From Amphiura filiformis (lineage: Eukaryota; Echinodermata; Ophiuroidea; Amphilepidida; Amphiuridae), in NCBI RefSeq assembly GCF_039555335.1, contig NC_092644.1, forward strand, positions 51,797,365 through 51,861,364: a stretch of DNA of 64,000 nucleotides, written 5' to 3'. Shown one piece after another: positions 11,299 through 23,100 of this stretch. The notes beneath the pieces are model-generated. The model did not search any database. It saw nothing but the letters and a program-made list of their open reading frames with translations, and had not been told where the DNA came from. The stretch's first letter is position 1. Each line of letters starts with the position of its first letter. Both the position numbers and the translations under genes were made by a program.

Positions 11299-12526
11299 TT
11301 TTCACACAACACTTGGTAAACAGTCAATAGTTATTTCTAAATTTTACCTTACAATGCTATGACGAAATGTTGAGAGGGGGACTTATTTCTTGTGAGGTAT
11401 TTATTTAAAAAATAAGGTTATGATTTTTCAACAAAAGAAACATTTCTGATGCAAAATTTGGTGTAAAATCTGAATGACATTAAAATATGCACAATTATCA
11501 TTATGAAATTTCCCCAATTCTACACATTCTAAATGTACAAGGGGTCAATCTCAAAACAGCTTGGTTGTTCCAATATGGAAAACCTCTTCTGGAAAGAAAA
11601 CTTTTCTTTACAGATCTTCAGTTGCTTGGAACATGGAAGTAATACACATGGAAACTGGTCAAATACTACATCAAAGTGAGTATCATACTTGCCGCGATAC
11701 TGAACAAAAGCAGTACAGTTGAAAGTGGAACAATTGAGTCAACGCATGGTCAACGTGTACCATGTCTAAAATCAAAGTTCCCGCTTAAAAATCAATAGCA
11801 GCACGAGGTCGTGTACTAAGTCCTGACAATGGGCTGTGTTATATTACCGCAGTACATGACTAGTTTTATGAACACAAACAGATTTTATAAAATCCCTACG
11901 TAATGGTCAGAATGCTATCAGTTTAATTTATACAATTTTATTAAAAATATGTAATTATGTGAAAACCTACCGATTAAATGTATATATATGCTAGACTTTC
12001 AGATAGCAGTTTTAAAACAAAAACTGAAATGAAATACAATTTATTTTACGCAAAAGGTAAAGATAATACCCGACTCTGGAACATTCTGCTCAACAGCAAT
12101 TTCGGGCAGCCCCGGGCACACAAATAGATGCGGATTCATTTTATAATGTAAAGCATGTGCCAAGTCGATATCAATTATTACCGCTAATTAGCGGTTTAGA
12201 CGTAAATGCATGATTTCCAATATTTTGAAGTTTAAGAAAATCTGTAAGTATAGGGTAGAAATCGATATTTTGATTGGATTTCTGTAATTATGGATTACAA
12301 ATTTAACATCCCTGTCACTTTTTTCCGAATAAAAAAAACATACTTGAAAAATAATCAAGAAAAACACGATTTTGCTCAAAATAATAAACCTGTAAATAAA
12401 CGAACTGGCAATAAAGGCGGCAAGTCTGATCCACATCAAAGACACGCTGACTACATTGTTATCACAATAGCTTGATACGTACCCTCTATAGAATGTTACG
12501 TAAATAATTCAATAGGTGTTGGATCG
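11299..12526. other. No gene seen; one distant inverted match
   Basis: AT-rich and without recognisable exons. CATGGAAGTAATACACATGG (about 11634) is matched in reverse complement at 12528-12560 inside the LINE tail, so an inverted fragment of the same LINE family may lie at about 11590-11665. Confidence 0.35.
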
Positions 12527-12838
12527 ACCAGCTTCCATGTCTCTTACTTCCATGCTTGGAACAAGCTTCCTCCCAATCTTCGCATCAATTTTAATTCAAT
12601 GAGTTTGGGTGAATTCAAACATGCAATTGATCTGTAAGTTTTGAATACTAATTTGAGCTCAACATTGCTGCATTTTGTTTTGTATCATGTTTGGTTCTTT
12701 CATTCTGTATAATATATATTTCTATCTTGTTATTATCATGTTCATGTATATAGAATTATAATCAGGTCTTCCAGGGAGACCAGTACATTTGTATTGATGG
12801 AATTTCCTGAATAAATAATGAATAAATAATAAATAACA
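12527..12838 (+). mobile_element. LINE 3' end (CR1/L2-like) with AT-repeat tail
   Basis: The + strand frame from 12527 reads TSFHVSYFHAWNKLPPNLR and then SLGEFKHAIDL before a stop at about 12620. WNxLPxxLR...S..xFK is the usual C-terminus of non-LTR reverse transcriptase proteins. A 3' UTR of about 200 bp follows and ends in repeated AATAAAT units, typical of LINE 3' ends. The rest of the element is missing (5' truncated). Confidence 0.7.
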
Positions 12839-13545
12839 ATTGAAAAATGTAGAGTAAACCTCATCAAATAACTCTATTGGATTTATGAGATTGTAACTTA
12901 AACTCAACTTGGCTAAATCAATTTAAGTTTCACTCTCATTAATTCACAATTGAAATACACATGAATATGGCATAAAGTATCTGTAGCTTATACCTATTAC
13001 CCATGAGGTTTGTTGTTCATGTAACATAATCTGATCCATTATAGTATTCGGCAAGGTCCTTCAGCAGTGCCAGACTGCTCTTCCTGATTTATTGCATAAA
13101 GAACTAGGTCACAGCAGGGTCACACAATGCTACATACCCCGTTAGGCGAAAGATGTGCTGATGTGATGATGACGTAATTCAATTAACCGATCAAAACCCC
13201 ACTTCCATGTTTACGCTGTAAACAGCGCCAAATCGCTAGACCGCTGAAGGACCTAGCTGAAAACATGGTATATTCAAAAGATACTTTCTGGCCACAATTT
13301 TGGAATTTTCAAAGTCACACATAAAAATTAAACAAAATCTTATTTTAGTTCCTTTGTACAAATGTTTTAATTGGAAAACAAAGATATTTAGTTTCAACTT
13401 CCCAATCTTTACATGGTATGATGATCAAACAAAAGAAAAAAATGGAAGTAAAAAATATCATGTTGCAAGCAAAAATACAATACGAAGCATTTGCTTGAAT
13501 TCTTTTGACCAGTTCAAGCACAGTGCATATCAAGGATGAGTGAAA
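12839..13545. other. No gene seen
   Basis: AT-rich. ORFs on both strands at 13300-13540 overlap each other and show no family features. Confidence 0.35.
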
Positions 13546-13650
13546 GAAGGCCTCATTTGCAATAGCTGCCCTATAAACATTTGACTATTTCTGCATTCTT
13601 ATTGTACACACCTAAAATATGGCTCTGGCAGCTATTGCAGATAGGCCTTT
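13546..13650. repeat. Hairpin with about 24-bp arms
   Basis: AAGGCCTCATTTGCAATAGC then TGCC at the left is mirrored by GGCAGCTATTGCAGATAGGC at the right, with about 55 bp between. It is probably a very short MITE. Confidence 0.55.
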
Positions 13651-13736
13651 TGGCATTATAAACGTCTTATCTCATTACACAGAGTGGTATAAAGTACCTG
13701 CATAAGGGCCATGTTTCAGTTTCAAGTGGATGTAAT

Positions 13737-13922
13737 ATGCAGATGTTAATAAATGTGTATCACTTGTTGGGAATGAAATTGTACAATATAATGCACACAG
13801 ATGTACACCGAGATGTTGATGCGTCTAAAGCACGAACTCGTTGGGGGGTGCATCAATATCCAAGTACATTATTTTGTACAATTTCTCAAGCAACAAGTGA
13901 TATGCATTAATTAACATATTTC
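13737..13922. mobile_element. Small MITE
   Basis: GATGTTAATAAATGTGTATC followed by ACTTGTTG is mirrored by CAACAAGTGATATGCATTAA and TTAACAT on the right, and GAAATTGTACAATAT is mirrored by TGTACAATTTC. No coding content. Confidence 0.55.
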
Positions 13923-14200
13923 ATATGCAAGAAAAAATTTCATGATTTTTGCTATATTTAAAAGAAAATTGTCACTAAAAATGTTGGAAAATACAACCAA
14001 ATGTAAATGCATCACTCCACAATAAAAATGAATGTGTCAGACCACCCTCTACATGTAGTACACATAGTGCACACCCATGCAATTATACACAATGTCTGGT
14101 TCGCATTTTTATAATGTTTGCATGGTCCTAAGTCCAGTCAAACAAGTAGCAGGACAATATAGAAATAGAAAGTAAGGTAAAGGTATTTTCATACCCAAGT

Positions 14201-14620
14201 AGGCCTAGAAATCTGTGGCAGTTCGGGCGAATCCATTTGGATTCTTGCAAGAGAATTTTGCAAGAAAAGGTCCTTGATTCGAGCAAATCTACCTCCTGCT
14301 CCCGCTGCAGAATGATTGAAAAAAAATACTGCCCTCATTCAGTCATCCAAGATGGCGGCTTTGGCGAACGAAAGATTGGCACGCAACTGAGCTGTTTTTG
14401 CTGTTAAAATGCCCTCTCAAATCAGTATTATAGTACAAATTATTAATGATTCAGTTGCTTAAAAGTATAAATAGTCAAACCGGGAATCAACTTGGTACAT
14501 ATTTTTTTCTTTCTGTAAACTGCCAATGCATTACGTGAATCCATATGGATTCGCTTAGTTGATGTTTTACGAGAATCTTTGCGCGAATCGATTCTCGGAT
14601 TCGCATCGGATTTCTGAGCC
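14201..14620 (+). mobile_element. Non-autonomous element, copy 1 (GAATCCATnTGGATTC family)
   Basis: The ends AGGCCTAGAAATC and GATTTCTGAGCCT are inverted. Each end also has its own palindrome of the form GAATCCATnTGGATTC. A second copy lies reversed at 39141-39609 with the same internal order, which fixes the limits. No transposase. Confidence 0.7.
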
Positions 14621-14937
14621 TCCCAAGATCACCAGGGGAATGAGAACACCTTTGACGTCATCTAAAAGCGACTGTTCATCAGCTACACATTAAAACCTAC
14701 GGGTCAAAAATATTCCCATAGCTTTTTAAATTGTGGTTCTGAAACTGAGGAAATAAAAACCTCACAAAATTTTCCTGCAATACAGTACCTATAAAGAAGG
14801 GCTTCAGCTGCTTTATGCTCAATTTTACCACACTCATACAGGCTGTATCAAAATGATTGGTATGTCAGTGTTGATATCTACTGAAATGCTTCCTTCTTCC
14901 TAATGCAACATTGGATCCTCTTGAAATAACCAGTGTG

Positions 14938-15086
14938 TATAATGAAAGACCGAGATAAACAAACTAGTTCACATCTGACGTCGGGGCAAAGGTGCGCCGT
15001 GATTGGTTGCCGACCTGCGCAGTATGGCATTTCCTGTCAGAATTTCGGATGTGAACTTGTATTTTTTATCTCTGTCTTTCATTGTA
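14938..15086. mobile_element. 149-bp MITE with TA ends
   Basis: AATGAAAGACCGAGATAAAC and AGTTCACATC on the left are mirrored by GATGTGAAC and TCTCTGTCTTTCATT on the right. It shares the AATGAAAGAC...CTGACGTC design of the element at 316-735. The + strand ORF at 14933-15127 merely spans the element. Confidence 0.65.
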
Positions 15087-15385
15087 GTTTTATGACCTTT
15101 CATAACATTAATCTACAAAGTATGTGAATCTTATGATACATTTTGATCAGACTTCTCTGTAGTCCACCTGTCATTGTGCATACTCGGGCTATTACCTATA
15201 CACATAAAACTCCGATTGTATTAATAGATTTTCCTGATCTTTTCAGTCACCGTACACCCTCTGTTTGCATGATACCCACAAGGATATATGGTCACTAACA
15301 TGTGCAATCCCCAAAAATAAAACAGACTGGCTGAAAATCTCAGGTATGATGAAGGGAGCCCTCTCCTCTTTCAACAAATAAAAAA

Positions 15386-15566
15386 CAATTCGCCAGCGAA
15401 GTGTTACATTGAATCTGATTATCACTATGCAAACAGGATCACGCTTTCGAGTTCTGTGCCACGATCGAAATGATCGCAACACAAAGTCTATGGCATGTAC
15501 TACTAATTCCAAATGGTGCGTGATCTAGCTGCCAAGGAGTTATGTAACCACTTCGCTGGCGAATTG
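15386..15566. repeat. Inverted-repeat element, about 180 bp
   Basis: CAATTCGCCAGCGAAGTG then TTACAT is mirrored by ATGTAACCACTTCGCTGGCG then AATTG. The arms are about 24 bp and nearly perfect. No ORF of interest. Confidence 0.6.
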
Positions 15567-16468
15567 ATTGAAGCAAGGCAGGGCACGAATCACTCATAAT
15601 GCCTAGATTTGTAGTACACGATGTCGAGACTATTTATTACATCTTTAGTCGAGTAAAGCTTGAAAACATCAGGATTAATAACATATTTTGATATTTCTCA
15701 AAAATCAATTATGACAGTCTTGCCCATAATTATTGAAAACAAAATGGGTACTGATCACTTTGATACAGCCTCTACAAGCAAATCTGTTTATCAACAATGG
15801 CACCATACATTGATAATCCAATGACACTCTTATTTGCAGTGATTTTATAATGACCTTGTACCTCATTAATACCAGGCTCATACACCTGTTAGAGTGCACT
15901 TCACAGCAAACACAATGTCTTACTGAAAATGTTTAAATGTCGTAAAGGATATAAAAACGTTTCAATAACATTTTTGAAAACGTGAAGCAAAACATTCTCA
16001 ACAGAATGTTATTTAACTGTTGACAAAATATTTTGCAAAAAAACTGGCCAAAAGTATTTTACAATAAAATTTTAAAAACGTATTTATGATCTTTATATAA
16101 CCCAACATTTAACTGTTTTAAGAACATTTTTGTGTTTGCTGGGTTTGTACAAGGATTGTTCAGCCTTTTCCCAGATGCCACCAATCAATGTTCAGACCAG
16201 CAGCAAAATATCACATCAATTTGCCCAATCAGTGTGTCGCAACTCACCGAGCTCATGTGCATAGCGATCAACATTCATGCACCCTATATCCTTTTCTATC
16301 ATACCAAATATACTGATGAATCAGTAACTTCATAGCACTATAGTATGGTGTAATCTGAACAGTTTGATCCTTGTGTGGAAGCAAGTTTGCTAAGCAATGA
16401 CAAAACACTGTGCCATTATAGCCAACATGTAGAGTCCAGGAATGAGGCCCCAGTATAAGAGAACCGTT
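15567..16468. other. No gene seen downstream of NCBP1
   Basis: A/T-rich sequence with short repeats of the AAAACGT/AACATTTT type at 15940-16130. No coding signal was recognised. Confidence 0.35.
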
Positions 16469-16998
16469 GGGCTATTCCACCTGAAATCCACACACACCTG
16501 TACAAGATCTCACTGTTATTTAATTCCAGTTGCACCTTATGTGCAATCCAGCTGGAAATGTTGCTGCATTTTTGTGTTGAATAACAGTTTAAAATTGTTG
16601 AAATATACAAATTACATACCGTCACATATCTGCTACTATCATTGCCCAACTCATTTTTTGTTTGTCATTTTGAGAGCAAGTACAAAATATGGTTCAAGCA
16701 TGCATTTAAACATATTTACTCACCAAAACAAATCATGAGACAAATTAAAAGAATAATCAGAAATGATTATACATAAATGATGCATGCTTGAATTGTTTAA
16801 AATTACAAAAAAAATAAAAAAATAAATGTGTTGGGCAATTATCGTAGCAGGTTGACAATATTTTCTTTGGAATTCCAAAATCTACCACACATTTCCACTT
16901 TTTACAGATGAAAATGGTTGGATCTGGAATAATTGTTGAATTTGTTAGAATTCCAACATCTTCCTCAAGGGGTGTGTGGATTTCACATGGAATAGCCC
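16469..16998. mobile_element. MITE immediately beyond the NCBP1 stop codon
   Basis: GGGCTATTCCACCTGAAATC followed by CACACACACC is mirrored by GGTGTGTGGATTTCACATGG followed by AATAGCCC. A second inner pair is TGCTACTATCATTGCCCAAC against TTGGGCAATTATCGTAGCA. It ends 80 bp from the NCBP1 stop at 17079, so the NCBP1 3' UTR on the - strand must enter it. ATTAAA on the - strand at 16519-16524 is the nearest polyadenylation-like signal I see. Confidence 0.7.
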
Positions 16999-17078
16999 AT
17001 TTTCCCTTAAGGCAGCCATTACATTCCAGAGGAACTACACCTGTAGCACAAATAGCTGCTTTATATAGAAAGTAAGTG

Positions 17079-17192
17079 TTATGAGCGTAATGAACAGAAC
17101 TGTTGAAACACCTGCAGGATGTTAGGATCTGTGTCACTGGTGAAGAGAAGATTCTCTAATGTTGATGTGTACTTGGTCACCTGGTTATAATG
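17079..17192 (-). CDS. NCBP1: NCBP1 coding exon 20 (last)
   Basis: Codes 757-793 and [23 protein letters not shown] then [10 protein letters not shown]. Human ends [21 protein letters not shown] and FCALQA. A larger - strand ORF reaching 16757 is in another frame. Confidence 0.95.
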   Translation of the reverse strand, partial: HYNQVTKYTSTLENLLFTSDTDPNILQVFQQFCSLRS

Positions 17193-20100
17193 CTGTAATG
17201 TGAGATGGAAAGAAATGAAAAGACGGAATTAGTATATGTGGTTCCTATTTAGCAGGTGTATTTCATGAAGCATATAGCAACTATACTGCACATTAAAAGT
17301 ATCAATACACTTAAAACAAGCACATTTTAACGAAGCTACAAATTTTAGTAGTGTTGAAATTCTTTGAATCTAGCATTTACCACAACATATGATTATCCAA
17401 TTTTAGTTCAAGAGATTATCAGTGAATAGCCAAAACCCTAAAATTCACCAAGCATGTTTTGGGACACTTTGAACTCAAATGGCTTATATTGCAATAGAGG
17501 TCCTGCATATGACGTATCATCCCGTAAATATGGCGGACTACTCAAATGCATTCAACAAAAGCATGATTGCAATCTACCGTGACAGTTTGTCACACACACA
17601 TAACCCTGCACTACGTTGATGACAACATTTGATTGAATGGATTGCACTCCGCCATAACTACGGTGAAGGGCACTGGTTCAAATCCTTTATTTGGAGCCAA
17701 TCGATAAAAGAATGCAAGGCCTCTATACATATTATAAACCTCATATATAGATTCCTGTCATCTGATTGAAATAAAAGTGGGCCATTGTTTTAACTTTGCC
17801 CTGTATTTGAGAGAATTTCAGTCAATATTTGTTTAATATGCTTACCACTATAAATATTTGTTGAAGCCTCTGTATGGAATAGTTGAACCATGGTGTATGA
17901 AATGGCGCTCCACGGTTCTCACAAGATACTATGTGTTCTGTCAGAATCATGATAAACCTCTGAAATTGACAACAATAAAAATACAAAATAAAGCTAATGA
18001 TGATAATGAAAACAGTGCAAGCTATATTAAATTCTACCAACTCCTCTTTCAAAATCTTATTTTGCATCCTGCATTCATAAGGAAACACTGCAAATATGAT
18101 AGCAAAGCCAGCATCATACAGTATGCACTGGTTATCATGATTGTGTGCTAGAGCATAATACCCCTATCATACTTCCATGACGTATCAGCCAATGACAATC
18201 ATTGATTGTGTGCGTTTGTCTGCAATGCGTGTGTCACACCGCTGAAGTAACATGAAACCAGCACAATGCAAAACACACTCAGCTGATCTGAATTTGGAAA
18301 CCATGGTATGCACACAAACACAATTGGGGATAGCACTTATGGGCTCTGGTATGAACGTTTCGACAGTATTTTTGTGGGACCTGAGAGCACATCAGACATC
18401 GAATTGAATTCTGAATACGAGGAATGTCCTTCTGATATCAAATAATTTTGACTTTTTGAAATTTGTGATATAATACAAATTTTATATTTTTAAAATTTTG
18501 ATACTTAAGGCGATATAATACCCTGATTTTCATCAGTACCCATCTTCTTTTTTTTGTTGCAAATTTATGAAGTATATAAATATGTTCATCATCTTATGTC
18601 CTGAACTTATAAAATATCTCTACATACAAAGTGGTTTTAAACCATTTAAGAAAATCATTTTAGCCCTATATATTTTTTTGTTTACTGTATCCTGGTAACT
18701 GAGATGTGTGTTTCATAACAAACCATAATATATTCTATTGAACATGTCCAAGTAGAATACATGAATAGAATACATTAAATCCTTTGTTATACTATCTATA
18801 GAAATGTACTCACTGATTATAACACTGAATAAATTAAATAGGCCTAATCTCTTCCACATAGACAATTTAATACTACACCATGTATGTATCTTCTATAATG
18901 TGTTGTTAGGAAAAGAGATTAAAAAAGGCTATAAGGTCATCAAAGGTCAGGTTATAGGTCAATTGGTTCAGGTCAAATTCAGGCATCAATTTTGAATACA
19001 TGTGATAGTCTGTGATATCATACATGTCATAATGAGGCATCAATTTTGATATTTTGTCTGTTACTGGATATATAATGGAAATGTGTGAGGTGGATATACT
19101 AAAATACCTTGGGATGTAAATGGTGAGTACAATTTAGATTGCCTAGTTGAGATGGATTGGGCAAATAAATATAAAATAGTTACCAAAATCACAAAAATGA
19201 AGCTTACGGAAAACTACCTGATATGGTGGTATAGGTGACAAAAAATACAATCTTTTTCAACATTGCTGTAGTGTGGTTCTGGTAACCTGTTACCTATGGC
19301 TTAATTAAGTTTCAATGACAGTGTCGCAAGTTCAAAATACAAAATATAGCTCAACATTGAAAATAGAAGCATTTTAACCGGTTCGGTTTTTGATAGTAGT
19401 GGAGCACCAAGTTCATGAAGTCATAAAAGAAATCAGGGACCACTTATTCCCATTTTACATATCAACATTATTTCCCTAATGTGTTAGCAACACATATCCA
19501 AAATTTTAACGAAATCCGTTGATAGTAAGCTTTCCAAAATGAAGTGAATTTAAAACATCAGTGATGTACCACTTTTTGGTTTATACCATTAGAAGCATGT
19601 ACGTGTCATTGATACTGATGCCACCAATTGAACGAGAAGATTTGCCCCTTCATTTTGCATACCACTTTGTCCAATTTCTTTTTCTCATTTCTTCACAAAA
19701 TGCAAAAAAATGCAAAAAAAAATGCAATGGGTGTAGTACCCCCTTAACAATCCTCGAAGTAAACTTTTTAAATCTAATGATATGAACTTAAAGTGTATGT
19801 AGCTGGGATGAAAAGTCGACGATCAATTTTAAAATAAATTTTGACCTTTCATATTGAAGATAAACATTTGTACACTTTTAGTACATATCATTAGATTTAT
19901 AAAGTTTACTACAAAGACCGTTTAAATATCAATTTTTAATCATTTGCCATAAAATGCTTATTATATCGCAAATTTCATAAAATCAAAATTATTTGATATC
20001 AGAAGGACATTCTTAGTAGTCAGAATGTAATTCGATATGTCTGATGTGCTCTCATGTCCCACAAAAAATATTGCCCAAACATTCAAACCTCACCCCTTCA

Positions 20101-23100
20101 TGAACATGTTATTATGAAATTATCAAATAGGTATGAGCTATTATGATCAAGCTGACCTATTAATGCATCATCATTTGGTGGTGCAGTTAGACAAATCACA
20201 ATGTACAGATAATCCCTGTATGTATCAAAGACAATTATTTCAGCTTAAAAACTTTTCTTCACCTGGAAAATGATAAGGAATAGGTTCTTCTGTTCACTCT
20301 GTGCTGTCTCTAAGCTTTCCTGCAATCTCTCTACTTGGGCTTCACTGGGTGCAATAGCATAGAAATCATCATCTTCACCACTATCATCTTCCTGTAATCA
20401 GAAAAACATACAAAAATGTTGGTGGTCTGTTGTAATCACGCAGCAAATTATGAGAAGAGCCTTTGCTTGGGGTCATGGTGAACTATTTGATTTCTTTTTA
20501 TTTCTACACTCTTTCATCTTTTAAAGTATTACTTCATTATGAAATAAACATCAAATAGGTTACAAATGCAGATATGATTAGTTATTACTTGGAAAACCTA
20601 AAATGGTGTAAAAAAACTGACTTGGACTAAAAATAAAGAAATTTGTCAAATTTGGGCAAAAAAAAACCAAAACCGAATACCTCGAAAAATTCTCATGTGG
20701 TCATGTGAATTTTTGTATACTTTAATCCTTGGGCATCTTTTAAGTCTTAAAAGACTTTGATACAAGTTTGATCTACTACAATATTGGTCTAACCATAGGT
20801 CAAGGGCTTGTATATCAAGGCTACATTTGGGGCTTATAGAAATCAATGTGGGTATTTTATAATGTGAAAGCAGACACTACCAAGAGTGTCTAGCAAAAGG
20901 TCTGCCATCTTTCTGCCAAGAGTGAACAAAAACAACTCTATGATCCCAACTGCCATCAAGTAATTCTCATAAGTTACAGTATTTCTAGGAGGGTGTAATT
21001 GGTTATCACAGCACCAGTGCAGCCAGTCCCTGTGTGAGTGGTCTGTGTGACTATCCTATCTACTTTTAAGTAATTCTCACCTTATTTTTCTTAGCAAGTT
21101 TCTCCTTGGTATTCTCCAACTCCTTGGCTATCTTCACCACATGCTTGCTCATCTTCCGCAGTGTCGCATGCAGTATCTCCCACGTGAACAGTTTGGTGAA
21201 ATCTTCCGCCATGTATGGAGAAAAGATCCAGTTGACTACTGCAGGACAAGTCACAATCTGGGTCCTCAACATCTTGTCTACCAGCACAAATATCATCTTC
21301 ACAGAGAGAGAAATTGAACAGAGAAGAAACAGGTGTATAAAAAACTACAGTAGATTCAAAACTGTCGTGCAATGCTGACAAATACCTGCCAACAGTGACA
21401 CCTTTTATTCAGAGTTGTGGCTTAACTGTTACACACACAATCTGATTGGACTTCTACATGATTTTGGGTATCATCTATCAGGCCATAGAAGAGAGTGTGA
21501 TGTGTCGTCATGGAACACATTATGTTGTCATGAACTACAGAAGTTTATAATGAGTTTCATCCATCACCATGATTTCAAAATGCATTGAATTTGAATGCAT
21601 TTTGAAATCATTAATAGAGTATGACATGAATACAAATTATCAATTTTCATATTAAAACACAAAACAACATGCAATTTTTTTTTAGGTCAACCATGAATGA
21701 TCCTAGCATTTAGGTCTAGGTCCAGGGACACTCCAAAACCGAAAAAATAAATAACTTAAAAAAAATAAAAAGGGGGGGGGGGGAGACTATACTCGAATGT
21801 GGGACTATACTCAGACGAATACGGTAATGGGATTAACTACCATAGCAATAGGTTCAAGCAATTTTTGATTATATCGCGCTGCAAGCGGTACCTCTGCATT
21901 GAACCATAGATGTCAAAGAGTAGGGATAATGACCTGTATCGTAATTCTATAGAATATTCATATCATGCTGATCACGTGCACAGTAAGATTAGTACCATTG
22001 AAAAGAGCTGTATTGTATTCAATCTATGATTGCAGACATGCACAGGTGATGAGTCCAACTTGCTTGTAGTGCAGTGCGATATAATCAAAAAATGTTTGAA
22101 CCTATTGCTATGGTAGTTAATCCGATTAATACATTTTCACTTTCACAGCGAATTCTTCTATATATGCAAAATACTGGGAACAGAACTAGTTGACAGCTCC
22201 ACTGTATTCAGCATTGTCTTAAAATGGTAGAATAATTTATAGATCAATGTATCTTTGTTTTGTTATCAAAAGTTTCTATCACTGTTCACACCGATACAAA
22301 GTAAGTTGCATACATTTTCTGGAATCTGTACTTACCTGTTCATGAGTCTGCCAAACCTCTCTGAGTTTCCTTAATAAATAGATCATACTATCCTCATCTT
22401 TTGCTAAGTATTTGAAAGCTGCATGGAATCTGAAATCAAAACAAAGGCTTGGTTATAAAGCATCAATCAACACTCTACAGGAATATTGCACCCTGAAGAT
22501 GTTTTCACTTGAAATCAGCACTTCTTATGAAATAATTAATTGCAATTCCAGGTAAAACCACATGTGCCTGCTCACGGTCAAATTTTTTTTATTGCATGAG
22601 GCTAAAGGGCTTTGGTAGTAGGTTACAAAAGTCACATCAAAAATTCCTCCGAGCTTGTTGCCATAGCAACGGCAGATTTTATGATTTTAGTGATTTTTGC
22701 TTATTTTGGGGTGAAAATAAGAGAAAATATACACTTTTCTGAATTGCTCTTGACTTAAAATTTGAGGTCACATTAAACAAGCAACCTTACCACCATAAAG
22801 TACCATCTTTGCACTTTTCCCAGGTACAAAAAATATTTCAATAATATTTCCCCATGTGCAATTTTAGGGATGGGCAACATTGACAATTTAGCACTTTTGA
22901 AAAAATGACATTTTTACCCTATCTTTTAAGTCAAAAAACTAATTTTGCTTGAGCACCCAGAATTATTTTCTCAGATTTGGTGTTACTTGAGCAGACATTG
23001 CCCCTTCCAAATCTGGTAAAAAAACTCTGGGGCTGTTTGTCCTGTAAAGCCAGTGTTGCCAAAAAGTTTGCCAATTTTCAAAAAAATGCATTTTTTGAAA

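Noticed and set aside
10986-11327. 113-codon - strand ORF rich in Lys and Phe
   Set aside because: Produced by poly-T and poly-A tracts within a MITE.
16757-17137. 126-codon - strand ORF overlapping NCBP1 exon 20
   Set aside because: It is in a different frame from the exon and runs through a MITE.
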